Positions 15,809 to 24,069 of a stretch of DNA of 45,866 nucleotides are shown in pieces. The number at the start of each line of letters is the position of its first letter. The first letter of the stretch is position 1. The DNA lies in NCBI GenBank assembly GCA_018969015.1, contig JAGWZE010000029.1, positions 1-45,866 on the forward strand, read 5' to 3'. The translations under genes were made by a program, and so were the position numbers. The notes below the pieces were generated by a model. That model searched no databases, had not been told where the DNA came from, and saw only the letters and a list, made by a program, of their open reading frames with translations. This stretch comes from Alphaproteobacteria bacterium. Its GTDB lineage: Bacteria; Pseudomonadota; Alphaproteobacteria; Caulobacterales; Aquidulcibacteraceae.

Positions 15809-17464
15809 TCAAGCGTGGACGCGGGGCGTTGACGATCGATGCGCGGCGAGCCGGCGCATCAGGCTGTTCAGCGGAGCATTGGCGCGCCCGAAGGCCTCAG
15901 CGAGCACGGTGTAGTCCGTGAAAAGACGCTGGTATGCATGCGTCGCGCGCGCATCCGGCTCGACCCGCCGTCGTGGCTTCGCCGCCATCGCGGCTTGCGC
16001 GGCCGCGACGTCTGCATGCACGCCTGCCGCTGCCGCGGCGAGGATTGCGGCGCCCAACGCGCCAGCCTCGACATCATCGAGGAGGTCGATCGGACGACCC
16101 AGCACATCGGCGAATACCTGCGGCGCGAGACGGCTGCGCGCGACAACGCCACCACAGGCCACGACGTCCGTGAAGGTGACACCGCCGTGCTCCATGCGGT
16201 CGATGATCGCGCGCAACCCGTACGCGGCGCTCTCCACATAGGCGCGGTAGATCTGTGCGGGCTGCGTGTGCAGCGTCAGCCCGATGATCGCACCGGACAC
16301 GAACGGATCATTGATTGGCGCGCGCACGCCATTGACCCAATCGAGCGCGATAAGCTCGCCAGCGCCGGGGGCGAGGCGCAGGGCGCCGTCTTCGAGCGGC
16401 GCGATGGCGGCGGCGCCACACAGGCGCGCCGCGGCGGCGAACATGTCACCTACGGCCGCCTGCCCGGCTTCGATCCCGTCGCACCCCGGGACGATCGATC
16501 CAAGCACCACGCCGCTGACCCCCGGCATCCGCGGCGCAGAGACGCCGGCGGGCGCAACGCCCATGTGGCAAGCGCTCGTTCCGAGGATCGAGACGAGGCG
16601 TCCAGGCCGCACCCCTGCGCCGAGCGCCGCCGCGTGGGCGTCGATCACCCCGACGGTGACAATCGCGCCTGGCGACACACCCATTTCCGCTGCGACGTCC
16701 GGCGCGATCCGGCCAGCCGGCGCGCCAAGTTGTGCCGGCGCCGCCCGCTGCGCGCCGAAGCGGCGAAGCTCAGGATGAAGCGCTGCGATCGTCTCGACCG
16801 CCGCCCATCCGCCCGCCTCGGGAACATAGAGGCCCTTGTGGCCCGCCGCGCACAGCGATCGTGGCGCAGCGGCAGGACTTTGCGCGCCGATCAGCCAGGC
16901 CGTGGCGACGTCACACGCCTCCATCCAATCTGCAGCGGCGGAAGACACATGGGGCGCAACGCGCGCGCATCGAAGGATCTTGGCCCAGAACCATTCCGCC
17001 GAGTACGAGCCGCCGCACGCGGCGAGCGCGGGCGCTTCGACTTGCGCGAGTTGAGCCGTGATCTCTTCGGCTTCAGCGCCGGCGGTGTGGTCCCGCCAGA
17101 GCCAAGCCTTGGCGTCGAGATCGTTGTGAAACGCGCGGCGCGCAGCGAGCGGCTTGGCCTGCACGTCGACGGGGATCGGCGTTGACGCCGTCGCCGCGAC
17201 CCCGATCCCGCGGACGTCGATGCCGCCGCCATGCGCGGCGCGCGCCGTCGCCAATGCAGACCGAGCGGCGGCGATCATGGCGACTGGGTAGTCCTCGGGA
17301 TCGTGCCGACTCACGAGTGGGTCGCGCGGATCGCCGACCACGCCCTCGACGCCCGAACGCAAGGCCGCATCCGAAGCGCCCAGTTCTTCCCCGCTCGTCG
17401 CATCGACGAGGACGCACCGAACGCGGGAGGTTCCGATATCGAAGCCGAGACAGGCCGGGCGCAT
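15809..17464 (-). CDS. FGGY-family carbohydrate kinase, ribulokinase-like
   Basis: This is about 551 aa from ATG 17464. An in-frame TTG at 17482 exists, but ATG is preferred because LGFDIGTS follows it as in the family. The phosphate-binding DIGTSRVRCVLVD opens the N-terminal domain. WLWRDHTAGAEAEEIT, AAGHKGLYV, GVIDAHAAALGAG (candidate catalytic Asp), GTSACHM and GIEAGQAAVGD match the AraB/ribulokinase branch. It would phosphorylate a ketose made by the neighbouring isomerase. It begins 7 bp after the GHL6 gene stop and ends 10 bp before the isomerase-like gene. Together these three make a small route from glycoside to phosphorylated ketose. The precise substrate is unknown. Confidence 0.85.
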   Translation of the reverse strand: MRPACLGFDIGTSRVRCVLVDATSGEELGASDAALRSGVEGVVGDPRDPLVSRHDPEDYPVAMIAAARSALATARAAHGGGIDVRGIGVAATASTPIPVDVQAKPLAARRAFHNDLDAKAWLWRDHTAGAEAEEITAQLAQVEAPALAACGGSYSAEWFWAKILRCARVAPHVSSAAADWMEACDVATAWLIGAQSPAAAPRSLCAAGHKGLYVPEAGGWAAVETIAALHPELRRFGAQRAAPAQLGAPAGRIAPDVAAEMGVSPGAIVTVGVIDAHAAALGAGVRPGRLVSILGTSACHMGVAPAGVSAPRMPGVSGVVLGSIVPGCDGIEAGQAAVGDMFAAAARLCGAAAIAPLEDGALRLAPGAGELIALDWVNGVRAPINDPFVSGAIIGLTLHTQPAQIYRAYVESAAYGLRAIIDRMEHGGVTFTDVVACGGVVARSRLAPQVFADVLGRPIDLLDDVEAGALGAAILAAAAAGVHADVAAAQAAMAAKPRRRVEPDARATHAYQRLFTDYTVLAEAFGRANAPLNSLMRRLAAHRSSTPRVHA

Positions 17465-17471
17465 GGGGGGC

Positions 17472-19472
17472 TCAAGCCGCAAGGACGATGAAGGCTGCGC
17501 CTTGCACCGCTGGGACGCGGAACTGGACGCGTCCGTCCTGCAGCGTGAAGGGCAAGGCCAGCCGCTCCGGCCCGAACAGGACCTCCTTGATCGGACGGCT
17601 CGCAGCGATATCGACGGCGATGTCCGTCAATCGCGGTAGATCTTCGATCACTTCGATGGGGCCGAGCGGCGTCGATCCGCGCAATTCGCGCGGGGCGTAA
17701 ACGATCTGCAGGAGATCGTGCGCTGCGCCACGGCGCAACGTGACGGTCGCGCCGCGCGGGGCCGATGTGCGCACGGTGCGTGCGCCCAGCGCATCGTCGA
17801 TAATCGCGGCGACATAGTCCCGGAGCGCCACGTGGCCCATCTCGCGGTAGTGCGTGAAGATCGGATGAGCGAGCCAATAGACGCCGCCCTTCTCGATCGC
17901 GCCGACGAACGGCGACGGCTCAGGGCGCGGGGGCGTCGCGATGTGGCCGTTGAAGCGACGCGAAGATCGCTCGAAATAGGGTTCATGGAGGCGCGCAAGC
18001 ACGCGGCCGTCGCGCGGCTCGGCGCGCCACGAGCGACACCACGCCAAAAGTGGGCCACGGGCGAAATCCGGCGAGAAGCCTTCGACCGGTGCGACATAGC
18101 TGTGGTTGAGCGGGCTTGGCCCGACGAACGCCGCCCCAGGATCGAGGGCGAAGGCCGTGCCGGCCAGATCAAGCCCGCTCTCGGCGGACATCACCACCCG
18201 CCCCCCGCCTGCGCAGTAGGCGGCAAGGCGCGCCGCAAGAGCGCTCGACAGCCGAATCTTGTCGGGCAGCACGACCGCCTTGTATGCGGCGAAATCAGAG
18301 TGGAGATCGACGACGTCGAACAGGAAGCCCGCTTGCTGAAGCATGCGCACAGCGCCCTCGTCTTCCGCGATGTGGCGAGCATCGCGACTGACGGCGCCCG
18401 GATCACGAACGGCGATCGAGGACAGAAGCCCCACGTCGGCGACGGGGCGCGTCCCGGCAAGCGGCCCTTCCCGCTCCTTGACGCGCGCATAGCTGGCGCC
18501 GACCATTCGATACACATCCTCGTCGAGCACACCGGACGGATCGAGCTGATCGCCGACGCACACGCGCGCGCCATGCGCCTGCATCGTAGCCAACTCGGCC
18601 TCGAGCGCGTTGGGATGCTTGATCGCGCCGAGTTCACCCCACACGAAGTGAAAGCGGACCGTCACGCCCATGAAGTCGCGGGCCATCGGATCGACATAGC
18701 GCGCTGATAACGGGAAGTGATCGTAACCCCAGCCGCCGGTGGGAACCGCCTCGATCTCGATATGAGAGAAGGCGTCGTAGAGCTTGCGATCGCCACGCGG
18801 GACGAGGCTCGTATTGTGGAACACCGACCACTCCGGGCGCACCTCGCGCACGGCAGCCGTCGAGTCGGCTACCCAGGCGTCAAACACGGCCTTCGCCTGG
18901 ATTTGTCGATGCGCCGGGTCGCGCCAGTCAAGGCCGGCGTCGTCCATCGCGTCCCGACAGACGTGACAACAGCACTCGTGGCGCCGGATGATGTCGAGCC
19001 AGATCCCTTCACTCGAGGGAAAGCGCCGCGCCATTTCCCGGATCTGATCCAAGACGTTCTCACGGTAGGCGGACGCGAGACACAGATAGGACCAGAAGGG
19101 ATCGAGGTTGCGTCCCAGCATCATGTGGAACGTGCCGTCTGGCAGGATGCGTCGCCACCCGGGATTGCGGCGCGCGAGACGCTCGTCCCACCCGACCGAA
19201 AGATAGGTCGTCGTGCGGATACCTTCGGCGGCACAGGCGTCGACCTGCGCCTTCAGAAGATCAAAGGACAGGTTCGGATGCCGGGCCCCAACCTCGGTGT
19301 CGTAATAGGACCAGCCATGATGGCATTTGCCGAACAGGACGACAGAATCCACATGAGCGTCCTTCAGCGTGCGCGTGAAAGCGCGCGGATCGAAGCGCCC
19401 TCCGATGTCGGGGACGTGTTCCGACGTGTGAAAATCGAGATGGATTTGCCGTCGCGGCACATCGAACGCCAT
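17472..19472 (-). CDS. GHL6-type putative glycoside hydrolase (GH29-like barrel)
   Basis: This 666-aa protein starts at ATG 19472, with GGAG 8 bases upstream; the frame continues further up but without a better start. The N-terminal TIM barrel carries the signature HLDFHTSEHVPDIG, then VVLFGKCHHGWSYYDTEVG and ISVGWDE-like TYLSVGWDE, as in the hypothetical glycosyl hydrolase 6 family related to alpha-fucosidases. IWLDI at mid-barrel is a candidate nucleophile site, followed by a Cys cluster ECCCHVCR that may bind metal. About residues 380-560 resemble a beta-galactosidase trimerisation (GATase-like) domain, followed by a beta-sandwich tail. There is no signal peptide, so it would act on an imported glycoside in the cytoplasm. 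Substrate unknown. It lies 13 bp after dgcA. Confidence 0.78.
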   Translation of the reverse strand: MAFDVPRRQIHLDFHTSEHVPDIGGRFDPRAFTRTLKDAHVDSVVLFGKCHHGWSYYDTEVGARHPNLSFDLLKAQVDACAAEGIRTTTYLSVGWDERLARRNPGWRRILPDGTFHMMLGRNLDPFWSYLCLASAYRENVLDQIREMARRFPSSEGIWLDIIRRHECCCHVCRDAMDDAGLDWRDPAHRQIQAKAVFDAWVADSTAAVREVRPEWSVFHNTSLVPRGDRKLYDAFSHIEIEAVPTGGWGYDHFPLSARYVDPMARDFMGVTVRFHFVWGELGAIKHPNALEAELATMQAHGARVCVGDQLDPSGVLDEDVYRMVGASYARVKEREGPLAGTRPVADVGLLSSIAVRDPGAVSRDARHIAEDEGAVRMLQQAGFLFDVVDLHSDFAAYKAVVLPDKIRLSSALAARLAAYCAGGGRVVMSAESGLDLAGTAFALDPGAAFVGPSPLNHSYVAPVEGFSPDFARGPLLAWCRSWRAEPRDGRVLARLHEPYFERSSRRFNGHIATPPRPEPSPFVGAIEKGGVYWLAHPIFTHYREMGHVALRDYVAAIIDDALGARTVRTSAPRGATVTLRRGAAHDLLQIVYAPRELRGSTPLGPIEVIEDLPRLTDIAVDIAASRPIKEVLFGPERLALPFTLQDGRVQFRVPAVQGAAFIVLAA

Positions 19473-19485
19473 GAACGCGGCTCCG

Positions 19486-20472
19486 TCAGCCCCAGAAGCT
19501 TGGCGCCGGCGGGGCGACGCGCCCCCCGGCATAGACGAGGCCATCGGGCCAATCCTCGGCTTGCAGAAGGGGACCATCGAGGTCCACGACCGCGCAGCGC
19601 TGCGCCAAGATCATGGCCGGCGCCATGGACAAGGATGATCCCGCCATGCAGCCGACCATCAGTGCGAACCCCTGCGCCTGGGCAGCGTCGGCGAGCCGCA
19701 TCGCCGTCGTCAGGCCACCTGTCTTGTCGAGCTTGATGTTCACGATGTCGAACCGCCCGCGGGCGCGGGCGAGGTCTTCGGCGTCGTCGATCAATTCGTC
19801 CGCAGCCAGCGCGATCGGGCAGCGATAGCCATCGAGCGCCACCTCCGCGCCGACGGGGATCGGCTGCTCAAGCACCGTCACGCCGAGATCTGCCAGCGGC
19901 CCGGCATAGTCCTTGAGTTCGTCCGGCGACCAAGCCTGATTGGGATCGACGACGAGGCGCGCGTTAGCTGCTCCCCGACGCACCGCTGAAATAGCAGGAC
20001 GCGGATCGCCGCGCCCCACTTTGACCTTCAACCACGCGAAATCGCGCAGTTCATGGGCCTTCCGCTCATACCCTTCGACGTCGCGGATTCCGATGGTGAA
20101 GCACGTATCGACGGACTTCAACTCGTCGATCCCCAGCCTGGCCCATGCGCGAACGCCGCTTGACTTGGCCTCGAGGTCCCAGAGGGCGCAATCGACCGCG
20201 CACCGCGCTCCGCCGGCTGGGAGAAGGTGAAGCAGGTCCTCGCGGCTTGCGCCCGCCTCGATCGCCGCGATCACGGGCGCGAGGTCCGCCCGCATGGATT
20301 CGGGTGTTTCGCCGGCGTAGGGAACGCCGCATCCCTCGCCGCGCCCCAACGCCCCAGCGTCATCGGCAATCTCGACGATGATGACTTTCTGCTCGGTCGA
20401 GACCCCACGCGAGATCGCAAAGGGCTCCCTCATCGGCCAGGCGTGCGCCCGGATGGTCACACGCCGCATCAT
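19486..20472 (-). CDS. dgcA: N-acetyl-D-glutamate racemase DgcA (enolase superfamily)
   Basis: This 328-aa enzyme is of the muconate-lactonising subgroup, close to L-Ala-D/L-Glu dipeptide epimerases. The catalytic Lys pair lies in LKVKVG (Lys149, Lys151) and the second base in NIKLDKTGG (245-253). Metal ligands are Asp176 (VVDPNQAW), Glu202 (VLEQPI) and Asp225 (AADEL). The N-terminal capping domain MREPFAISRG is typical. Side by side with the DUF1611 gene it matches the DgcN-DgcA pair, in which D-Glu is N-acetylated and then epimerised to N-acetyl-L-Glu. The ATG overlaps the dgcN stop by 4 bp. The alternative is a true dipeptide epimerase acting on Ala-Glu from cell-wall or other peptides. 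The pair arrangement makes DgcA the better call. Confidence 0.87.
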   Translation of the reverse strand: MMRRVTIRAHAWPMREPFAISRGVSTEQKVIIVEIADDAGALGRGEGCGVPYAGETPESMRADLAPVIAAIEAGASREDLLHLLPAGGARCAVDCALWDLEAKSSGVRAWARLGIDELKSVDTCFTIGIRDVEGYERKAHELRDFAWLKVKVGRGDPRPAISAVRRGAANARLVVDPNQAWSPDELKDYAGPLADLGVTVLEQPIPVGAEVALDGYRCPIALAADELIDDAEDLARARGRFDIVNIKLDKTGGLTTAMRLADAAQAQGFALMVGCMAGSSLSMAPAMILAQRCAVVDLDGPLLQAEDWPDGLVYAGGRVAPPAPSFWG

Positions 20473-21518
20473 GACACGGCGCGAAGCGCTTGGACGGCTC
20501 GTTCGATCCCGAAGCGGATCGGATCGAATGCCGGAAGCCCGGTTTCCTCCGTCGCACGGGCGGCGGCGGTCTGGGCGTCGGCGTCAGAAAGCCCAAAGGT
20601 ATTGAGCGCGATCGCGATCACGCGCGCCTTCGGATTGGTGACGCGCGCACACGCCTCGTTCATCGAGATGGCGTCCCGCAAGGTCGGAATGGGAGCCCAC
20701 GGATACATATCGATGTGGGTGCGCTTGGGATCATGGCAGAGCACGAGCGCGTCGGGCTGAGATCCGTGGATCAAGCCCAGCGTCACACCTGCATAGGCAG
20801 GATGATGCAGCGCGCCCTGCCCCTCGATAATGTCCCAATGGTCTGGCGCAGCATCGGGTGAGAGGCTTTCCGCGGCGCCGGCGACGAAGTCGGACACGAC
20901 AGCGTCGATCGCCACACCCTCGCCGGCGATCATGATGCCGGTTTGGCCGGTCGCCCGGAAAGTGGCATCGATCCCCGCCGCTTTGAGTGCGCGGGTCAAG
21001 GCGAGCGCAGTGTACTTTTTTCCGAGCGCGCAATCGGTTCCCACGGTCAGGGCGCGCTTGCCCGAGCGCTTGCGACCGGTGCCGATCGGAAAGGGTCGAT
21101 CGGCGTGACGCACGTCGTGAAGAGCGCGCCCTTCCGCGCGCGCCGCCGCGGCAATCTCAGTCACGCTCGAAAGGCGCGTGTGGAGCCCATTCACGAGATC
21201 CAAACCCGCGTGCAGCGCTTCGATGAGATAGGGCGCCCATGCTGCGGGTATTTGCCCGCCGGGCGCAGCGACGCCGATCAGCAAGGACCGCGCGCCCGCA
21301 GCCACGGCGGCCGCGGGCGACAGTTCTGGTAGATCGAGATCAACGGCGCAGGTCGGCATGCGCCATTGCCCGACTGTCTCGTCCGGCAACCAGTCGCGCA
21401 CCCCGAACGCGGTCTTGGCGAACGACCGGCTTTGAACGTCGGCGAGAAAGATCAGGTAAGGTTTGCGGATCGACGGCGCCGCCGAGACCTCGGCGGGGAG
21501 CCGCAATGCAATGGACAT
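20469..21518 (-). CDS. dgcN: N-acetyltransferase DgcN (DUF1611, D-glutamate catabolism)
   Basis: This 349-aa protein of the DUF1611 family has a P-loop-like GTDCALGKKYT at residues 160-170 and the family landmarks DLVNGLHTRL, FRATGQTGIMIAG and IIEGQGALHHPAY...GLIHGSQPD. In the DgcN-DgcA system it acetylates D-glutamate with acetyl-CoA, the first step to L-glutamate. ATG 21518 has GGGAG 9 bases upstream. It lies 23 bp after the TonB receptor. Acetyl-CoA for the reaction could come from the E1-E2-E3 complex encoded in the same operon. A product containing D-Glu, or D-MeAsp-like residues, is therefore expected among the breakdown products of the imported peptide. Confidence 0.88.
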   Translation of the reverse strand: MSIALRLPAEVSAAPSIRKPYLIFLADVQSRSFAKTAFGVRDWLPDETVGQWRMPTCAVDLDLPELSPAAAVAAGARSLLIGVAAPGGQIPAAWAPYLIEALHAGLDLVNGLHTRLSSVTEIAAAARAEGRALHDVRHADRPFPIGTGRKRSGKRALTVGTDCALGKKYTALALTRALKAAGIDATFRATGQTGIMIAGEGVAIDAVVSDFVAGAAESLSPDAAPDHWDIIEGQGALHHPAYAGVTLGLIHGSQPDALVLCHDPKRTHIDMYPWAPIPTLRDAISMNEACARVTNPKARVIAIALNTFGLSDADAQTAAARATEETGLPAFDPIRFGIERAVQALRAVS

Positions 21519-21541
21519 GGGCGGCTCCCGCGTGGTCCGGC

Positions 21542-23902
21542 TTAGAAGGTCTTGCGGATTTCGAACGTGACGACCTTCGGGGTGCTGAGCGACTGGCGCA
21601 CGGTTCCCGTGAAGGAGTTGAAATCGAGACCGGTCCGGTACGTCTCGTCGTTCAGGTTCGCGCCGCGCAGCGCGAGCGTCAGCCCTTTCGCGTCGTTCTG
21701 CACCGACAAGGCGGCGTTCACGAGTGTCGTCTCGCCGACGAACGGCTCGCGATCCGTGCCATCGGTGTCCGTCACGCGATACGAAGACCGCCGCTGAAGA
21801 TCACCGCTGATCGTGGCGCTCCAATCACCGGAAAGCGGCTGAGTGTAAATCGCCGAGATCGTCGAGCTGTATTTCGGCGAGAACGGCAGGGGCGCGCCCG
21901 TTAGGTTCGCGATCTTGAGCCCCGCCGTCGTGTTGATCGGCGCGTTGCGGTAATCGTCGTACTCGGACTTCTGGTAGCCGTAGGTCGCCGCAAGCGTCAG
22001 GCGGTCCGTGGCGCGCAGGCGCGCCTCGAGTTCGCCGCCCGTAACGGTCGCGCTGGTATTGAGGGTCTGCGTCGTTTGGCTCGTCGGCGTGATCACGAAG
22101 ATCGAGCGTTGGAAGTCCTGATAGTCGAGCTGGAAGACTGCAGCGTTGAACGCCAAGCGTCCGTCCAGGAGGCTGCTTTTCACGCCGGCTTCGTAATTCG
22201 TCACCGTTTCCGGTTCGAACTTCTGGGACGCCGCATAGGCCGCGAGGTTCGTCGGTGTCCGCGCAATCGGCGCCAGGTTGTAGCCGCCGCTCCGATATCC
22301 TTTTGCCCCCGTCAGGTAGAATGTGAGGTCACGCGAGGGCGAGTACTTCACGCTCAACGTCGGCGAGACATTGTCATCCTCGGCGTCAGGCAGCGTCACG
22401 GTCGGAACGGCAAACGCGGTTCCAAGCAGCGGCCCAATCGTGATGAGCGGACCCGACAGCACTTTGCCCTGCGAGGCGCTGATGGTCTCCTTCGTATACC
22501 GGAGACCGGCCGTCGCTTCCCACTGAGGCGTCGGCTTCCACGTCGCTGAGCCGAAAAATGCGAGGCTCTCGATTTCGTTGCTGTCGAAGGTCTCCTGCCC
22601 GCCAACCTCAGACGTCGTGATTGGCACGCCCGTCAGCGATCGCAGCGTCGCGCTTGCTGCGAGGCGACCGATGGTGACGGCTCCGCCAGGGCCGCCCGTG
22701 TAGAACGCCGGAGCGAGCGGCGCGAGAGCGGGTACGAACGCGATCAGGAAGTCAGGCCCAATCCGGTTGAAGTCCCGCGACTTGCGCTCGTCCTTGAAGT
22801 AGTAGGCGCCCGCCAACCACGAGAACGCGCCACCGGCGTCGTAAGCGAGGCGGAACTCCTGCGAGAACTGCTTGTAGTCGACGGGCTGCCTGCCGGTCAG
22901 GATGTCGTAGGTCGACCCGTCGCCATCGCGCGTGAACAGGAAATCGATCTGCCGGGCAGCCGTGATCGACGTCACCGTGTAGGGCCCCGGCGTCCATTCG
23001 GCGCGCAGGAAGCCGCTCGTGTTGGTGCGCTTCATCGTATTAAGAACGTTCAGCCCCGGCAGAACGCGATCGAAGCCATTGCCGTCAGCGGCGGCGACAC
23101 CATAGATCGCCCCGCCCCCTCCGAAGTCGCGCACGGCATCGGTGAACCCGGTCGCGACGTCGTCGTGACCGCGGTCAAGGCTCGCGAGGATGCTCACATC
23201 CTCCGACGGCGTGAACAGGAGCTGGCCGAGCACGAGATACCCGTCTTCGGCCGTCGGATCTCCAAGACCCCGGATCGTGTCATAGGCATCACGCGCCTTG
23301 TACCCCGCCGACAGCTTTCCGGAGATAAGCCCCTCCGCGATCGGGCCCGTGATGGCGGCGCCGCCTTGGCGCAGGCCATCGTTTCCGGCTTTGCCAAACA
23401 GGGTCGCGCCAAACGTGTCAGATGGAGCCCGGGTGACGGTGTTGATGGCGCCGGAAATCGAGTTGCGGCCGAAGAGCGTGCCCTGCGGGCCGCGGAGAAC
23501 TTCGACGCGATCGATGTCGACGAGCAGGCCGTTGTAGCCGGACGCATCGCCCACGAACACGTCGTCGACATAGATGCCGGCCCGGCCCGGAACGCCGCGG
23601 ATGGTGACGTTCGTACGGCCAGAGACGTTGGAGTTCTCGAAGATTGCGACGTTGGGGGTGGAGAACGCGAGATCGATGAAGTTGGTGATGCCCTGCCGCT
23701 CGATTTCGGCGGCGTCGACCACGGACACGGATTGCGGAACGTCAAGCAGGCGCTCGGCCTTGCGGCGCGCCGTGACGATGATCTCGGTCTTGTCGGCATT
23801 CGCCGACGGCGCCGCGGACGCTTGTTCCTGCGCCATCGCGGGCGCGCCAGCCGACAGGAGCAGCGCCGCAGAGGCCATCCACCAGAGTTTCTTGCTCGAC
23901 AT
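21542..23902 (-). CDS. TonB-dependent outer-membrane receptor
   Basis: This is 786 aa from ATG 23902, chosen over the upstream in-frame start because GGGGGAG lies 5 bases before it and a clean signal peptide follows (LWWMASAALLLSAGAPAMAQ, cleavage after about residue 25). A TonB box TEIIVTARRK and a complete plug (LLDVPQSVSVVDAAEIERQG, VLRGPQGTLFGRNSISGAIN) are followed by a 22-strand barrel ending in IRKTF with a terminal Phe. It would import a ligand above the porin size limit. It is the first gene of the nine-gene unit and has a palindrome copy 82 bp upstream. No FecA-like signalling extension is present. The ligand is inferred from neighbours to be a D-amino-acid-rich, perhaps glycosylated, peptide. 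Confidence 0.93.
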   Translation of the reverse strand: MSSKKLWWMASAALLLSAGAPAMAQEQASAAPSANADKTEIIVTARRKAERLLDVPQSVSVVDAAEIERQGITNFIDLAFSTPNVAIFENSNVSGRTNVTIRGVPGRAGIYVDDVFVGDASGYNGLLVDIDRVEVLRGPQGTLFGRNSISGAINTVTRAPSDTFGATLFGKAGNDGLRQGGAAITGPIAEGLISGKLSAGYKARDAYDTIRGLGDPTAEDGYLVLGQLLFTPSEDVSILASLDRGHDDVATGFTDAVRDFGGGGAIYGVAAADGNGFDRVLPGLNVLNTMKRTNTSGFLRAEWTPGPYTVTSITAARQIDFLFTRDGDGSTYDILTGRQPVDYKQFSQEFRLAYDAGGAFSWLAGAYYFKDERKSRDFNRIGPDFLIAFVPALAPLAPAFYTGGPGGAVTIGRLAASATLRSLTGVPITTSEVGGQETFDSNEIESLAFFGSATWKPTPQWEATAGLRYTKETISASQGKVLSGPLITIGPLLGTAFAVPTVTLPDAEDDNVSPTLSVKYSPSRDLTFYLTGAKGYRSGGYNLAPIARTPTNLAAYAASQKFEPETVTNYEAGVKSSLLDGRLAFNAAVFQLDYQDFQRSIFVITPTSQTTQTLNTSATVTGGELEARLRATDRLTLAATYGYQKSEYDDYRNAPINTTAGLKIANLTGAPLPFSPKYSSTISAIYTQPLSGDWSATISGDLQRRSSYRVTDTDGTDREPFVGETTLVNAALSVQNDAKGLTLALRGANLNDETYRTGLDFNSFTGTVRQSLSTPKVVTFEIRKTF

Positions 23903-23983
23903 TCGCTCCCCCGTTTTCGGATCCGGTCGCCGGCATGGCGCTGTCTTCACCTTTGCGGGAGATCAAGCACCTGACAAGAACTT

Positions 23984-23999
23984 TTTTCCGTTTGGAAAA
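23984..23999. promoter_or_regulatory. Operator palindrome before the TonB-receptor operon
   Basis: TTTTCCGTTTGGAAAA: perfect 6-bp arms TTTTCC/GGAAAA with a 4-base centre, between the membrane serine hydrolase stop and the receptor start. It is the same motif as at 31621 with a different centre, and it controls the long minus-strand unit if the regulon idea is right. Confidence 0.75.
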
Positions 24000-24069
24000 T
24001 TCTTATCGGAATGTGGCGCCGAAGACGCGCATCCCCGTGCAGGCCAAGGCCGGCGGCGCGTCTTTGCGA

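Noticed and set aside
14746-17185. Long plus-strand frames opposite the isomerase-like and kinase genes
   Set aside because: They have no recognisable domain and run antisense to intact family members.
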